A stretch of 64,000 nt of DNA from Anaerosolibacter carboniphilus (GCF_014205875.1 NZ_JACHEN010000002.1:64485-128484); one strand, 5' to 3'. Shown: positions 8,428 to 17,476, counted from the first letter of the stretch. Translations and numbers: made by a program. The notes: generated by a model not told the origin, from the letters alone.

Positions 8428-8502
8428 TATGGGGTGAACCCCTTTAAAAATCCCCCATATCAAGGAAATCAAAACCCAAAATTTCCTTGATATAAAAAAC
8501 AT
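8428..8502 (+). repeat. Hairpin pair resembling the end of the 160-bp element
   Basis: GGGGT-GA-ACCCC (8431-8442) is followed by CCCCCATATCAAGGAAAT (8452-8469) and ATTTCCTTGATA (8481-8492), then AAAAAA. The order CCCCATAT, AGGAAAT, ATTTCCT, ATAT, A-tract matches one end of the element at 21416-21578, although the bases inside differ. It sits in the plsY 5' leader. Confidence 0.4.
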
Positions 8503-8520
8503 TATCAAGGAGGTTATTCC

Positions 8521-9141
8521 ATGCAATCTTATATTCTTACTGTGTTAATTGGTTATATCTTTGGGTGCTTTCAGGCCTCCTATATTCTGGGTAAGATCGT
8601 TAAAAAAGTAGATATACGTAGTTTAGGAAATGGCAACGCTGGCGCCTCTAATGCCGTCAATACTTTAGGGTGGAAGTTTGGCATCGTGGTGGCCCTCGTC
8701 GATATCGGAAAAGCTACCCTCTCTATACTTATTATGAAAGTCCTTTTACAAGGCAGCGTAAGGCCTGAACAGCTTCCCTTTTTCCTCTATCTAAATGGCT
8801 TGTTTGTCATCTTAGGCCATAATTATCCCTTTTACATGGGCTTCAAAGGTGGAAAGGGAACGGCATCCCTCATCGGTATGCTCGTAGCTATCGATGGCCG
8901 CATCGCCCTCTTATGTATTATTGCCATCTTGATTGTTACTATTGTCACTGATTATATCGCCTTAGGCACCATTGGCCTCCTCATTGTTTTGGTGCTTTCC
9001 ACTTTGTATTTTCAATACAGTATAGGTTGCGTCATCATAGCATTGGTCATTGCTGCCCAAAGTATCTATAAGCATATCCCTAATATCCACAACATTCGCC
9101 GTGGTACAGAGAGCGGCCTGCGAAAGGCTTTAAAGAAATAA
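8521..9141 (+). CDS. plsY: Glycerol-3-phosphate acyltransferase PlsY
   Basis: PlsY transfers the acyl group of acyl-phosphate to glycerol-3-phosphate, the first step of phosphatidic acid synthesis in the membrane. The 206-residue product has multiple hydrophobic segments and the three family motifs: the N-terminal GCFQASYILG region, SLGNGNAGASNAVNTLG near residues 36-52, and the glycine-rich GFKGGKGTAS near 115. The length equals the family norm. The start follows AAGGAGG with a 7-base gap. It has a long leader of structured DNA and ends in a very strong terminator shared with the convergent aminopeptidase gene. Confidence 0.95.
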   Translation: MQSYILTVLIGYIFGCFQASYILGKIVKKVDIRSLGNGNAGASNAVNTLGWKFGIVVALVDIGKATLSILIMKVLLQGSVRPEQLPFFLYLNGLFVILGHNYPFYMGFKGGKGTASLIGMLVAIDGRIALLCIIAILIVTIVTDYIALGTIGLLIVLVLSTLYFQYSIGCVIIALVIAAQSIYKHIPNIHNIRRGTESGLRKALKK

Positions 9142-9146
9142 TGACA

Positions 9147-9202
9147 GCATTTTAATAGAAGAGGACGAATTCAGATGAATTCGTCCTCTTCTATTAAAAT
9201 GC
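9147..9202. terminator. Perfect 26-bp bidirectional terminator
   Basis: Arms 9147-9172 and 9177-9202 are perfectly complementary around a 4-nt loop AGAT, with A and T runs in the outer stem. The 3' arm overlaps the stop codon and last codons of the minus-strand aminopeptidase gene. The hairpin serves both convergent genes. Confidence 0.85.
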
Positions 9203-10423
9203 AAAGTTACCGTTCTTAAATATAGGTATTTCTCGTCCATCTATGGTAGTACCTATGATCTCTAAATCTGCGGTTCCAATCATAAAGTCCTCATGGGTAA
9301 GAGAATCATTTACCCCTGATCTTATTAACTCTTCCTGAGACATATTTTCTCCATCTTTTATACATACAGGATATGCTTTTCCAATGGCCAAGTGACAGGA
9401 AGCATTTTCATCAAAAAGAGTGTTATAGAATAATATATTTAAGTTTGAAATTGGAGAATCATAGGGAACAAGGGCAACCTCTCCAAGATATAATGCGCCT
9501 TCGTCCGTTTCAAGCAGCTTCTTTAGAATATCATATCCCTTCTTTGCTTGGAAATCTATGATCTTTCCATCCTTGAAGGTAAACGAGAATTCCTCAATCA
9601 AATTGCCATTGTGGTTTAAGGGCATAGAACTTACTACTGTTCCATTAACACCCGTCTTTTTCGGCAAAGTAAAAATTTCTTCTGTAGGCATATTGGCGAT
9701 AAATTCCACTCCTCCAGGGGTATACTCCGACCCTCCAAGCCATAGATGGCCTTCTGGAAGTTCAATCTTTAAATCTGTACCCAAAGCATTTTTGTAATGA
9801 AGAAGCTTGAATTGATTTGAATTTAAGAACTCCATTCTCTTTTTCAAATTACTTTTGTGGGCTTTCCAGGATGCCACAGGGTCTTCTTGATCCGCCCTCA
9901 CTGTTCTGAATATAGCATTCCAAAGTTCTTCTACAGCTTCATCTTCCATCAGTTCTGGGAAGACCTTCATGGCCCAGGATTGTGTTGGAATAGATGCGAC
10001 ACACCATACATTTTTATTGGCCATCAGTTTTTCATAATATTCTTTTAAAGCAGTACTACGAGCCTTTTCCGCCTTCATCATTCTATCCGGATCAACGTCC
10101 TTCATCAGTTCAGGATCAGAAGCAGAGATCGTCAAGAACGCTGCTCCTTGGCGCACATGAGATATGTATAACTCCTGCTGCCATGAAGGAAATTCTTCAA
10201 AAATCTCCTCTGGTCCATGCATAAATCTAATCTTTGAAAACAATTCATCTCTCCAATTCATCACCACATCCCTTGCCCCTTCTTCATAGGCAATTTGGGC
10301 AACCAATCTGGCAAAGGAGGCGCACTCTATGGGAGATGTAATCACTAAAATCTGATCTTTTTGAATGTTAATCCCTGTTTTTACGAGCAATCGAGCATAT
10401 TTTTCCAACAAAGCCTGATCCAT
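9194..10423 (-). CDS. Aminopeptidase, M29 family (AmpS/AmpT-like)
   Basis: The 409-residue protein is a thermophilic-aminopeptidase-type (M29) metallo-exopeptidase that removes N-terminal residues from peptides using two divalent metals. Family blocks seen are WLGGSEYTPGG and NMPTEEIFT (metal Glu region, about 230-255), GEVALVPYDSPIS (about 315-327), a His in ENASCHLAIG, and SLTHEDFMIGTADLEI near 375-390 with the His and Asp ligands. Length matches AmpS (about 410). RBS GAAAGGGG precedes the ATG. It appears monocistronic. A soluble cytoplasmic role in peptide turnover is inferred from the family and the lack of a signal peptide. Confidence 0.92.
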   Translation of the reverse strand: MDQALLEKYARLLVKTGINIQKDQILVITSPIECASFARLVAQIAYEEGARDVVMNWRDELFSKIRFMHGPEEIFEEFPSWQQELYISHVRQGAAFLTISASDPELMKDVDPDRMMKAEKARSTALKEYYEKLMANKNVWCVASIPTQSWAMKVFPELMEDEAVEELWNAIFRTVRADQEDPVASWKAHKSNLKKRMEFLNSNQFKLLHYKNALGTDLKIELPEGHLWLGGSEYTPGGVEFIANMPTEEIFTLPKKTGVNGTVVSSMPLNHNGNLIEEFSFTFKDGKIIDFQAKKGYDILKKLLETDEGALYLGEVALVPYDSPISNLNILFYNTLFDENASCHLAIGKAYPVCIKDGENMSQEELIRSGVNDSLTHEDFMIGTADLEIIGTTIDGREIPIFKNGNFAF

Positions 10424-10550
10424 GATAAAACCCCTTTCACTCTTTATATAGACCCTTTGTTCCTATATTTTCCTCATAAGTAAGATTATATCATACTATT
10501 GTAAAAACATACCATTTCTTTAGAAGAATCCTATTGGTTTTGGGCGGTAT

Positions 10551-10583
10551 AAAAGAAGGGCCGCATCTGCTACCCTTCTTTTT
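10551..10583 (-). terminator. Terminator downstream of the formimidoylglutamase-like gene
   Basis: AAAAGAAGGG (10551-10560) pairs with CCCTTCTTTT (10573-10582). Read on the minus strand it ends in a T-rich tail. Confidence 0.6.
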
Positions 10584-10609
10584 ATGGTTCGTATTAGATA
10601 AAAGTTGTG

Positions 10610-10755
10610 CCATATCGCAGGGAGCGGCCCTCGCCGTTCCGTGGCTTTGAATTCCTATCTTTTTCGGAACGATGGGGGCTGTCGTTCCCTACAGAAAACA
10701 TGATTTTCTGTGGTTTTGTAGGGTTGGACGCCCCTGTCCAACCGTTACCTTTGTT
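10610..10755. repeat. Dispersed palindromic repeat, copy B
   Basis: This copy carries the same ordered blocks as 1722-1810: CGGAACGA, TCGTTCCCTACA, GTAGGGTTGGACG and TGTCCAACCGTTA, in the same orientation, with a longer centre containing a further hairpin ACAGAAAA/TTTTCTGT. It starts with an extra GC-rich segment (10617-10645). Like copy A it abuts the 3' end of a minus-strand gene. Confidence 0.65.
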
Positions 10756-11768
10756 TACAGGGACAAATTATGGGCCTGACATAATGTATCAATGACAGAG
10801 AAAATCAGTACCTTCGCTAGGTTTGCCGTCGTGTTGTCTTGGTCAAATCGTGGTGATACTTCAGCAATATCAAAACTTACCACCTTATCGGACTTCAATA
10901 TATATTTCATAAACTTTATCACTTTTTCTGGATCTAACCCTACAGGTTGTGTAGCACTAACCCCTGGTGCAAAGGCTGATGAAAATACATCGGCACATAT
11001 GGTCATATAGATATGATCATTATTTTTCATAAAATGATCGAATCTTTCCAATAGCCCCCAATTATCCCCATCGATGATGTCTTTGGCAAGAATATATTCT
11101 CCGCCCAATCGATCGGCTGTTTTGAATAAATCGATGGTATTACTGTGTTTCTGTACCCCTACACAGAAATAGGAATAGTTCAATTGCTGTTCCTCACAGT
11201 GGTCAGCAATCTGCCGAAACATGGTTCCTGAACTTCCACCATTGGGATAAGGTCTCAGGTCGAAGTGGGCATCAAAATTAATAATACCAATATTGGGCTT
11301 ATGATTCGTTTTCTTTACGTGATTCAATATCCCATGGTAATGGCCAAAAGCCACCTCATGACCGCCTCCCAATACAATAGGGAAAAGATTTAATCCCAAA
11401 AGCTTTTCAACCGCATTAGCAAGTAGCGCTTGGCTTTCTTCTAATGTGCAATTTTCACAATAGATATTTCCCGCATCAAAAAGCTTCACCTCTTGCGTGA
11501 AACGACAGGGTAGGTTGGATAACTCCCTTCGAATACTCTGAGGCCCATTGGCGGCCCCTGTCCTTCCTTTGTTGCGCTTTACACCTTCATCACAACAAAA
11601 TCCAATAAAGGCAAAGCCCAGCTTTCCTGTAAAAGGTGTTAAATTATCTTTTCTTAGGTCCATAGGTTGTATCCATTGATGCCACCGGAAGGTATCATAG
11701 TTGCTTTCGCTATCAATCCGCCCTTGCCAGGCTGTCTCTTCTATGGTTTTATAATTTTCACCAAACAT
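10755..11768 (-). CDS. hutG: Formimidoylglutamase-like ureohydrolase
   Basis: The protein (337 residues from the ATG behind GGAGGAAACT) belongs to the arginase/agmatinase fold. Motifs in order are GFCCDEGVKRNKGRTGA, GGGHEVAFGHYHG, NFDAHFDLRPY, CADVFSSAFAPGVSA and SFDIAEVSPRFD. The GGGHEVAFGH and APGVSA forms are those of HutG, which hydrolyses N-formimidoyl-glutamate to glutamate and formamide in histidine breakdown. The usual DxD before FxxxAPG reads CAD here, so the first metal-binding Asp is a Cys. I cannot tell whether this is normal for the subfamily. No other hut genes are nearby, so the pathway is not confirmed by context. Confidence 0.75.
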   Translation of the reverse strand: MFGENYKTIEETAWQGRIDSESNYDTFRWHQWIQPMDLRKDNLTPFTGKLGFAFIGFCCDEGVKRNKGRTGAANGPQSIRRELSNLPCRFTQEVKLFDAGNIYCENCTLEESQALLANAVEKLLGLNLFPIVLGGGHEVAFGHYHGILNHVKKTNHKPNIGIINFDAHFDLRPYPNGGSSGTMFRQIADHCEEQQLNYSYFCVGVQKHSNTIDLFKTADRLGGEYILAKDIIDGDNWGLLERFDHFMKNNDHIYMTICADVFSSAFAPGVSATQPVGLDPEKVIKFMKYILKSDKVVSFDIAEVSPRFDQDNTTANLAKVLIFSVIDTLCQAHNLSL

Positions 11769-11868
11769 AGTTTCCTCCAAATTTGTTTTCTATACCACTA
11801 CTACCTTAGTAGATATGACCTAACTCTGTCAATGTAAATTTCATCCATATCTATTGATAAAATCAACC

Positions 11869-14121
11869 TTATAGGAGAAAATAAGAGGAATCTGGCAGAA
11901 AAGAACTTTTTGTATCCTTATAATAGATAACCAGTCGGTGAAGGGCTCTTGTACAGGCAATATATAGGAGTTTTCTATCTAGTTCAGTCGCATAACGGCA
12001 ATCTGATACATCATAGACAATGACAGCATCAAACTCTAAACCCTTGGCCATATATCCAGGGATAATCATGGCACCTGACTCTATTTCTTCGTCCTTTGAA
12101 GCAATGATGCTGATGTCGAGAAAAGTCTTCAATCGACTGTGAAGCTGTCTAGATTCTTCCATGGTCTTACAGATCACAGCAATCGTTCTCTGACCTTCCT
12201 TCATAAACCGATGAATATCTTCTACAACGGCATCATCCATGTTTTCTAAGCTGTCCTTTTTCAGCACGAGGGGTTTTCCTTCATGACGTTCAAAGCTGAT
12301 GCACTCCTGCTGAAGATTCAATATTTTCTGAGAGAATCCACTAATTTCATAGGAAGAGCGATAGCTTTTGTTTAGAAACAAATGAATCGCTTTCCTCTTA
12401 TGAAAGATTTGATTGATGTTATCGTATAGAGAAATATCTACTTCCTTATGGATAGATTGGTGAATATCCCCCAAAATCGTAAATCTGGCATCCTTAAACA
12501 AAAGGTCAAAAACTGCATACTGTATAGGTGCATAATCCTGAGCTTCATCCACCACTACCTGCTTGATTTCCGAGAACATGTCATTTCCTTCGATTTTGAG
12601 CTTTAGAAACAATAAGGGTGCACAATCTTCATATTGAATATGCCCCCGTTCTAAATTCTCTCTCGTAGATTGAATGATACTTTCAATATCGACTGGCAGC
12701 TCCAATCCCTGAGCCAGTTTCTTTAAAAGTCCCTCTTGATCAAACAATGTACGATATACCTGGAAGTAGTCCACCTGGGTAAAACTGCGGATTTTTTTCA
12801 TTAATCCACTGGATTTCTTCATGGAAAGCAGTCGACTAAAAGATTTTATTTCAAATTCATGTCCATCCATTTTTTGTACGAGCTTCTCAATCTTAAACAT
12901 CCTTTCCTTTCGTAATGGATGAATTCTGTCTAGGATCATTCCCTCCATTCGCTTCAACCGTTTGGCTATGGGTCTTCCTATTTTATCATGGAGAAATTGA
13001 TTCCTTAATAGATTTTTTGTCTCAATAACCTTGCCAGCATAGTAAACGTCCTCAAAAACAATATGATTTCTTTCATAATATAACAGCAAACGATTTAAAA
13101 GCTCTACAAATATATTGGATTCTTTAAATGCAATGCTTTTCTTTCTTTGCTCTACCAGATCCACCGCCGGGCAACCAATCAGCCATTCTAGCTGCTCCAT
13201 TCTTTTTTCTATGTTAAATCTACCATTCGATACCTTTGTTCCCAGAACATCAAAGGTTAATTGCTCTACATTTTCTTCTCCCAGCTCAGGCAAAACTCCA
13301 GAGATGTATTTACTAAATACTTCATTGGGTGAAATAATTAAGATGTTGTTGGAGCTCAGCTTTTCACGGATGCCATGATAAAGCAGAAATGCAATTCGAT
13401 GAAGAGCAATGGAAGTTTTTCCACTTCCGGCAACCCCTTGCACAATAAGGAGCTCATTATTGGTATCCCTGATGATCGTATTCTGTTCTTTTTGGATAGT
13501 CTCTACGATATTTCTCATTTTTGAAGACGAATGACGGCATAAAACTTCTTGTAAAATCTCATCATCAATTTTCAAACTGCAATCAAAAAAATAATCCAGC
13601 TTCCCATGATGAATCTTATACTGTCTTTTTAGCAATACATTTCCTTCGATAGTGCCCTTGGGCGCTTGATAGGCCGCTTCTCCCAGCTCAAATTGATAAA
13701 ATATGCTCGAAATCGGCGCTCTCCAATCATATACTAAGATATCATAGGATTCTTCGTCGACCACATTATGGAGACCCACATATATCTTTTCTCGCCCCGC
13801 TTCTCCCTTTTCTATGAAATCAAATCTTCCAAAATAGGGAGTATCCAACATTTTCTTATATTTTTCAATTTGTTTATAGATGGTTCCATAGCTGGTAGTT
13901 TGACCGTTGAGTACGGCCAAGTATTGGCTAATTTCTGTCAATCGTTCAAAATCCGTAGAGAAATGCACGGTATTTTCCCACATTTCCTTTCTAAGACTTA
14001 ATAGATCATCCTTCCTATTTTGCAATGTACGAATCTCTCTATCCAGCTCATGACCTATGAAGTCTAGCGTTCTAGATAGATATTGCTGTTCTTCCTGTAG
14101 GTTTTGTTGATAACTGTCCAT
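11869..14121 (-). CDS. helD: HelD-like RNA polymerase recycling ATPase (UvrD/Rep superfamily 1)
   Basis: The 750-residue protein starts with a long charged helical segment (about 1-75), as in HelD, which inserts a coiled-coil arm into RNA polymerase channels to remove nucleic acid from stalled enzyme. The ATPase core has Walker A GVAGSGKTS near residue 205, VVDEAQDYAP (motif II) near 505, and C-terminal superfamily 1 motifs including YMAKGLEFDAVIVYD and LLYIACTRALHRLVIYY. Length is close to B. subtilis HelD. The ATG follows AAAGGAGATGG. It lies 45 bp behind a TetR gene. That pairing suggests inducible expression, possibly in response to an RNA polymerase inhibitor; this last point is inference. 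Confidence 0.88.
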   Translation of the reverse strand: MDSYQQNLQEEQQYLSRTLDFIGHELDREIRTLQNRKDDLLSLRKEMWENTVHFSTDFERLTEISQYLAVLNGQTTSYGTIYKQIEKYKKMLDTPYFGRFDFIEKGEAGREKIYVGLHNVVDEESYDILVYDWRAPISSIFYQFELGEAAYQAPKGTIEGNVLLKRQYKIHHGKLDYFFDCSLKIDDEILQEVLCRHSSSKMRNIVETIQKEQNTIIRDTNNELLIVQGVAGSGKTSIALHRIAFLLYHGIREKLSSNNILIISPNEVFSKYISGVLPELGEENVEQLTFDVLGTKVSNGRFNIEKRMEQLEWLIGCPAVDLVEQRKKSIAFKESNIFVELLNRLLLYYERNHIVFEDVYYAGKVIETKNLLRNQFLHDKIGRPIAKRLKRMEGMILDRIHPLRKERMFKIEKLVQKMDGHEFEIKSFSRLLSMKKSSGLMKKIRSFTQVDYFQVYRTLFDQEGLLKKLAQGLELPVDIESIIQSTRENLERGHIQYEDCAPLLFLKLKIEGNDMFSEIKQVVVDEAQDYAPIQYAVFDLLFKDARFTILGDIHQSIHKEVDISLYDNINQIFHKRKAIHLFLNKSYRSSYEISGFSQKILNLQQECISFERHEGKPLVLKKDSLENMDDAVVEDIHRFMKEGQRTIAVICKTMEESRQLHSRLKTFLDISIIASKDEEIESGAMIIPGYMAKGLEFDAVIVYDVSDCRYATELDRKLLYIACTRALHRLVIYYKDTKSSFLPDSSYFLL

Positions 14122-14166
14122 AAAATTTCCATCTCCTTTGCATTTCATTTTATGGCCGAAGGCATG

Positions 14167-14778
14167 CTATCGAAACAAACTTATGATTCCAAACATATGA
14201 TAGGAATGAATTGATTTTAAATGCTGCCTTACCTCTTCAATATTCTTTGTATCCCGTAAGATACACAGCGTCATATGAATAAGATTCTCATAGATAAGTC
14301 TTATTACGAGCTCCTGCTTATTCTCTGCTAAAAATTGTCCATACTGAATTGGATGAATCACCTGTAGGGCATGCAAAAGAAATTCTACCAATTCCCTCTT
14401 CGCATTTTCATATTTTGTCCCTGTGTTTTTGTGAAAGACAATGAGCATGTGTTCTCGATGATCCACCATGAATTGGATCACCTCATGATTGACCAGCCAA
14501 AAACTCTCTGACTGCTCTACAAATTTTGCATCCGTTTCCTTGATGGCGGAAATCTTACTCCATAGCAGCTTTTTTACTATTTCTAAAAAATTTCCCGGCA
14601 CATTGGCATCAAAAATCTCATCCTTGCTCTTGTAATATCGATAGATATTTCCAATGGAAACCCCTGCCCATTCTCCAATTTCGGATATTTTTGTATCCCT
14701 ATAACCCTTTTCTGCAAATATCTTCAATGCTGCTCCATCAATCCGGTCTTTGATCTCGTCTTTTTTATACTGAACCAT
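14167..14778 (-). CDS. TetR family transcriptional regulator
   Basis: The 203-residue protein has an N-terminal TetR helix-turn-helix (about residues 9-55, including ISEIGEWAGVSIGNIYRYYKSKDEIF). The C-terminal ligand domain is alpha-helical and not assignable by eye. The chosen ATG follows TAAGGAGGGCCATA. It is the first gene of a two-gene unit with helD, so helD is the most likely target along with itself. The inducer is unknown. Confidence 0.88.
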   Translation of the reverse strand: MVQYKKDEIKDRIDGAALKIFAEKGYRDTKISEIGEWAGVSIGNIYRYYKSKDEIFDANVPGNFLEIVKKLLWSKISAIKETDAKFVEQSESFWLVNHEVIQFMVDHREHMLIVFHKNTGTKYENAKRELVEFLLHALQVIHPIQYGQFLAENKQELVIRLIYENLIHMTLCILRDTKNIEEVRQHLKSIHSYHMFGIISLFR

Positions 14779-14861
14779 TATGGCCCTCCTTAAAAGCGAA
14801 TTTTTCATTCTCTTTTATTATATACGAGTTTCTTCGTTTGTAAACCCTTAGAAAATAAAAA

Positions 14862-14887
14862 CATATGGGACGTTTACGTCCCATATG
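14862..14887 (-). terminator. Terminator of the CoA-transferase gene
   Basis: CATATGGGACG (14862-14872) and CGTCCCATATG (14877-14887) form an 11-bp stem with a TTTA loop, followed on the minus strand by a T-rich stretch. Confidence 0.65.
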
Positions 14888-14908
14888 CAGGTTATTCATG
14901 TTCACTTT

Positions 14909-16096
14909 TTAGAAAATATTTTCTTTCTTTAAAGCATCAATTTCTTCTGTACTCATACCCAATAGTTCCTTTAGGATCTCTTCTGTATGCTGCCCCAGCA
15001 GTGGTGCATGGGTACGTACGATACCTTGGGTTTCACTCATCTTAATAGGTACTCCTGCCATTTTTAAGTGGCCTGCCACAGGATGATCTACTTCTATGAT
15101 CATATCTCTGGCCAATACTTGAGGATCTTCCATCACCTTATCAATCGTATTGATTGGTCCGTTTGGTACCCCTGCCTTGTCCAGTAGGTCCTGCCACTCT
15201 TTTGTTGTTTTTGTTCTTGTAACCTCAGTAATCAGTGGCACCAATTCTTCTACATGCTTCGTTCTCAATGGATTGGTTTTAAATCGCTCGTCCTGGGCCC
15301 ATTCCTCTGTTCCAAATACTTCACACATCTTCACAAATAATGCATCATTTCCTGCTGCAATCATGATTTCTCCATCGCTGGTTTCAAATGGCTCAAATGG
15401 CGTAATGGAGCTGTGACGGTTTCCTGCTGGCTTCGGTGCTTCTCCCGTAACCACATATCTGGCAATGGCATTCTCCAGGATCGCCACCTGACAATCTAAC
15501 ATGGCCACATCCACCTTTTGTCCTACTCCTGTATTGTTACGATAATTTAAGGCTGCCAAGACGCCAATGGCTGTAAATAACCCTGCTGTTACATCTCCGA
15601 TGGATGGACCTACTCTCGTTGGCTTACCACCCTTTGGTCCTGTGATACTCATGATACCTCCCATTGCCTGTACAACGGCATCATAAGCAGCTCTCTTGCT
15701 ATAAGGTCCAGAGTGACCGAATCCTGATGAAGCGGCATAGATAATTCTAGGGTTTATTTTCTTTAATTCTTCATAGCCCAAGCCTAATTTCTCCATTGTT
15801 CCAGGTCTGTAGTTCTCTACCACCACATCTGCCTTCTTCACCATTTCTATAAATAGTTCCTTCGCTTTAGGTGCTTTTAGATTTAATGTAATACTTCTTT
15901 TATTTCGGTTTAAGCTCATAAAATAGGCGCTTTCATTCTGGATATAGGGTCCAAATTGTCTTGAATCATCCCCCACCTCAGGGGCTTCAATCTTAATTAC
16001 ATCTGCACCCATATCTGCCATTACCATGGTAGCATAGGGTCCTGCCAGCACTCTTGTCAAATCCAGTACTTTAATACCTTCCAAAGCCTGCTTCAT
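14909..16096 (-). CDS. CaiB/BaiF type III CoA-transferase
   Basis: The 395-residue protein belongs to the family III CoA-transferases (formyl-CoA:oxalate transferase, CaiB, BaiF), which move CoA between carboxylic acids through an aspartyl-CoA intermediate. The fold signature is clear: VLDLTRVLAGPYATMVMADMGADVIKIE at residues 10-37, NRNKRSITLNLK at 63-74, and the catalytic Asp168 in GPSIGDVTAG. The C-terminal part (GMPN-type loop DKAGVPNGPINT, then VMEDPQVLARDM) is typical. The substrate cannot be deduced. It follows a GntR regulator on the same strand, with similar palindromes in front of both, so it is probably controlled by it. Confidence 0.9.
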   Translation of the reverse strand: MKQALEGIKVLDLTRVLAGPYATMVMADMGADVIKIEAPEVGDDSRQFGPYIQNESAYFMSLNRNKRSITLNLKAPKAKELFIEMVKKADVVVENYRPGTMEKLGLGYEELKKINPRIIYAASSGFGHSGPYSKRAAYDAVVQAMGGIMSITGPKGGKPTRVGPSIGDVTAGLFTAIGVLAALNYRNNTGVGQKVDVAMLDCQVAILENAIARYVVTGEAPKPAGNRHSSITPFEPFETSDGEIMIAAGNDALFVKMCEVFGTEEWAQDERFKTNPLRTKHVEELVPLITEVTRTKTTKEWQDLLDKAGVPNGPINTIDKVMEDPQVLARDMIIEVDHPVAGHLKMAGVPIKMSETQGIVRTHAPLLGQHTEEILKELLGMSTEEIDALKKENIF

Positions 16097-16199
16097 ATGT
16101 CTCTCTCCTTTTCTTTTTCATTATTGTTGGCATTTTATATAAAAAAATCCTATTCAATATATGTTATTCCTATCCTAAAAACACAATTCCAAACAAAAT

Positions 16200-16225
16200 A
16201 TTGATATCATATATTTGATCAAATT
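16200..16225 (-). promoter_or_regulatory. Candidate GntR operator before the CoA-transferase
   Basis: TTGATATCAT (16201-16210) is followed by the perfect palindrome ATTTGATCAAAT (16213-16224). A TTGATATCAA palindrome also occurs in front of the GntR gene, suggesting shared control. Inferred from repeats only. Confidence 0.45.
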
Positions 16226-16249
16226 ATTATTGCATAGAATTTATGATCG

Positions 16250-16897
16250 TTACTTTTCTGATTCGTAGGATTGAAAGAAAACTTCTAATGCCTTTTCCTT
16301 ATGACTTCTTAGGATCTCTTGAGATTTTTCTATGTCTTTTTGTCGTAGGGCATCCAGCCATTCCTTATGCTCCTTTAAAGATTCCTTAGGTCTGGTACTG
16401 GATTTTGTGAACAATGTTCTATAAAAGGAAGATTTCTCCCATAGGCCCATAATCAACTCACGAAGATAATGATATGGACTGACACTATAGATATATCCAT
16501 GAAACTCCTTATTGAGTTCTGCATACACCCTGTAATCTTGATCTTCTATAGCAGTCTCCATTTCTCCAATCAACGCTTCCAGTTCCTTAACTTCACCCTC
16601 ATTGATATAGGGAATCGCTAATTTGGCAGCCAATACTTCTAGTTCCGTTAAAATGAGAAGGATTTCTTTCATCTTGTCCACCTCAAAAGTGGCAACCCTT
16701 GCACCGATGTGAGGTATTACTTCTACGAACTCATCCTGTTGTAGTCTTTTAATGGCCTCTCTTACGGGCATGGGACTCACATTGAACTCTGCAGCCAAAT
16801 CTGAAATGATAATCCTCTCTCCAGGCTTTAGCATGCCATCTATAATCTTATCTTTAAGCTTTTGATATATAATATCATTTTTTGTTAGAAAATCCAT
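16250..16897 (-). CDS. GntR family regulator, FadR/FCD subfamily
   Basis: The 215-residue protein has an N-terminal winged helix (residues 8-75, including ISDLAAEFNVSPMPVREAIKRLQQDEFVEVIP). A C-terminal all-helical FCD domain has the spaced Asp/His residues that bind a metal and a carboxylate effector (for example LNKEFHGYIY near 125). FCD regulators commonly respond to organic acids. The neighbouring CoA-transferase works on organic acids, so it is the obvious target. The start ATG lies behind GAGGTGAGGTCA. An upstream GTG in the same frame overlaps that ribosome binding site and was not used. Confidence 0.88.
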   Translation of the reverse strand: MDFLTKNDIIYQKLKDKIIDGMLKPGERIIISDLAAEFNVSPMPVREAIKRLQQDEFVEVIPHIGARVATFEVDKMKEILLILTELEVLAAKLAIPYINEGEVKELEALIGEMETAIEDQDYRVYAELNKEFHGYIYSVSPYHYLRELIMGLWEKSSFYRTLFTKSSTRPKESLKEHKEWLDALRQKDIEKSQEILRSHKEKALEVFFQSYESEK

Positions 16898-16906
16898 TGA
16901 CCTCAC

Positions 16907-17224
16907 CTCTTATGATTTAAATTTTACCATATATTATATCAAATATCAAATATCTTCTTATTGATATCAAATGTCATTTATCTATCTTTTAGTATGTTCC
17001 TTCATGCCATAATCATGCAACAGTTTTAACAACTCAAAATTCCATATATACGCATATAAACACCTACTTAAAGCTGTTGACAGATTTATGAGGAAAAAAG
17101 CACACTATAGATACGGCTCTCTATAAAACAAGTGGGAGACTGATTCTTTATATCAATCTCCCACTTGTTTTATAGCCTATAATTGCTGTCCATTCTTTTG
17201 AGTCTATCCCATTAGATAGGGACC
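16907..17224. other. Gap with GntR-type palindrome and a long hairpin
   Basis: TTGATATCAA (16961-16970) and repeated ATATCAAAT units lie just before the GntR gene and may be its operator. A 19-bp perfect inverted repeat (17121-17139 / 17157-17175) stands beyond the zinc ribbon stop and probably ends that transcript, though no T-tract follows. I see no gene. Confidence 0.45.
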
Positions 17225-17476
17225 CTATGCCCATCTTTTCAAAGTAGGTAATAGACTTTTCATGATCTGCCTTGATTGTTCCTCTTTCATTCCTTGATGG
17301 ACCATATGGGGTACACAGATCTCTACCATTTCTTCCATGGTCACTTCAGAAGCAAATTTACCATCTTGAAAGCAGTAACAACAATAGTCGTCGTTCTTAG
17401 ATCCATTTTGATTGGTTCCCAGCAATTCCTCAGTTGCCATGGGCATTCCACAGCTTTGACATATTCTCTCCTTCAT
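17225..17476 (-). CDS. Small zinc ribbon protein
   Basis: The 83-residue protein starts with CQSCGMPM (Cys6, Cys9) and continues with YCCYCF (Cys32, Cys33, Cys35), a four-cysteine zinc ribbon as in the putative zinc-ribbon family often annotated as transcriptional regulator-like. The C-terminal half (EMVEICVPHMVHQGMKEEQSRQIM) is amphipathic helix with two His. The family function is unknown. The RBS GGAGGAGATCGA supports the start. It is transcribed alone or after the WYL regulator 81 bp upstream. Confidence 0.75.
   Translation of the reverse strand: MKERICQSCGMPMATEELLGTNQNGSKNDDYCCYCFQDGKFASEVTMEEMVEICVPHMVHQGMKEEQSRQIMKSLLPTLKRWA

Noticed and set aside
16131..16147. TTGGCATTTTATATAAA as a possible sigma-54 promoter
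   Set aside because: The GG is not followed by GC at the required 10-bp distance, and it faces away from a plausible gene.
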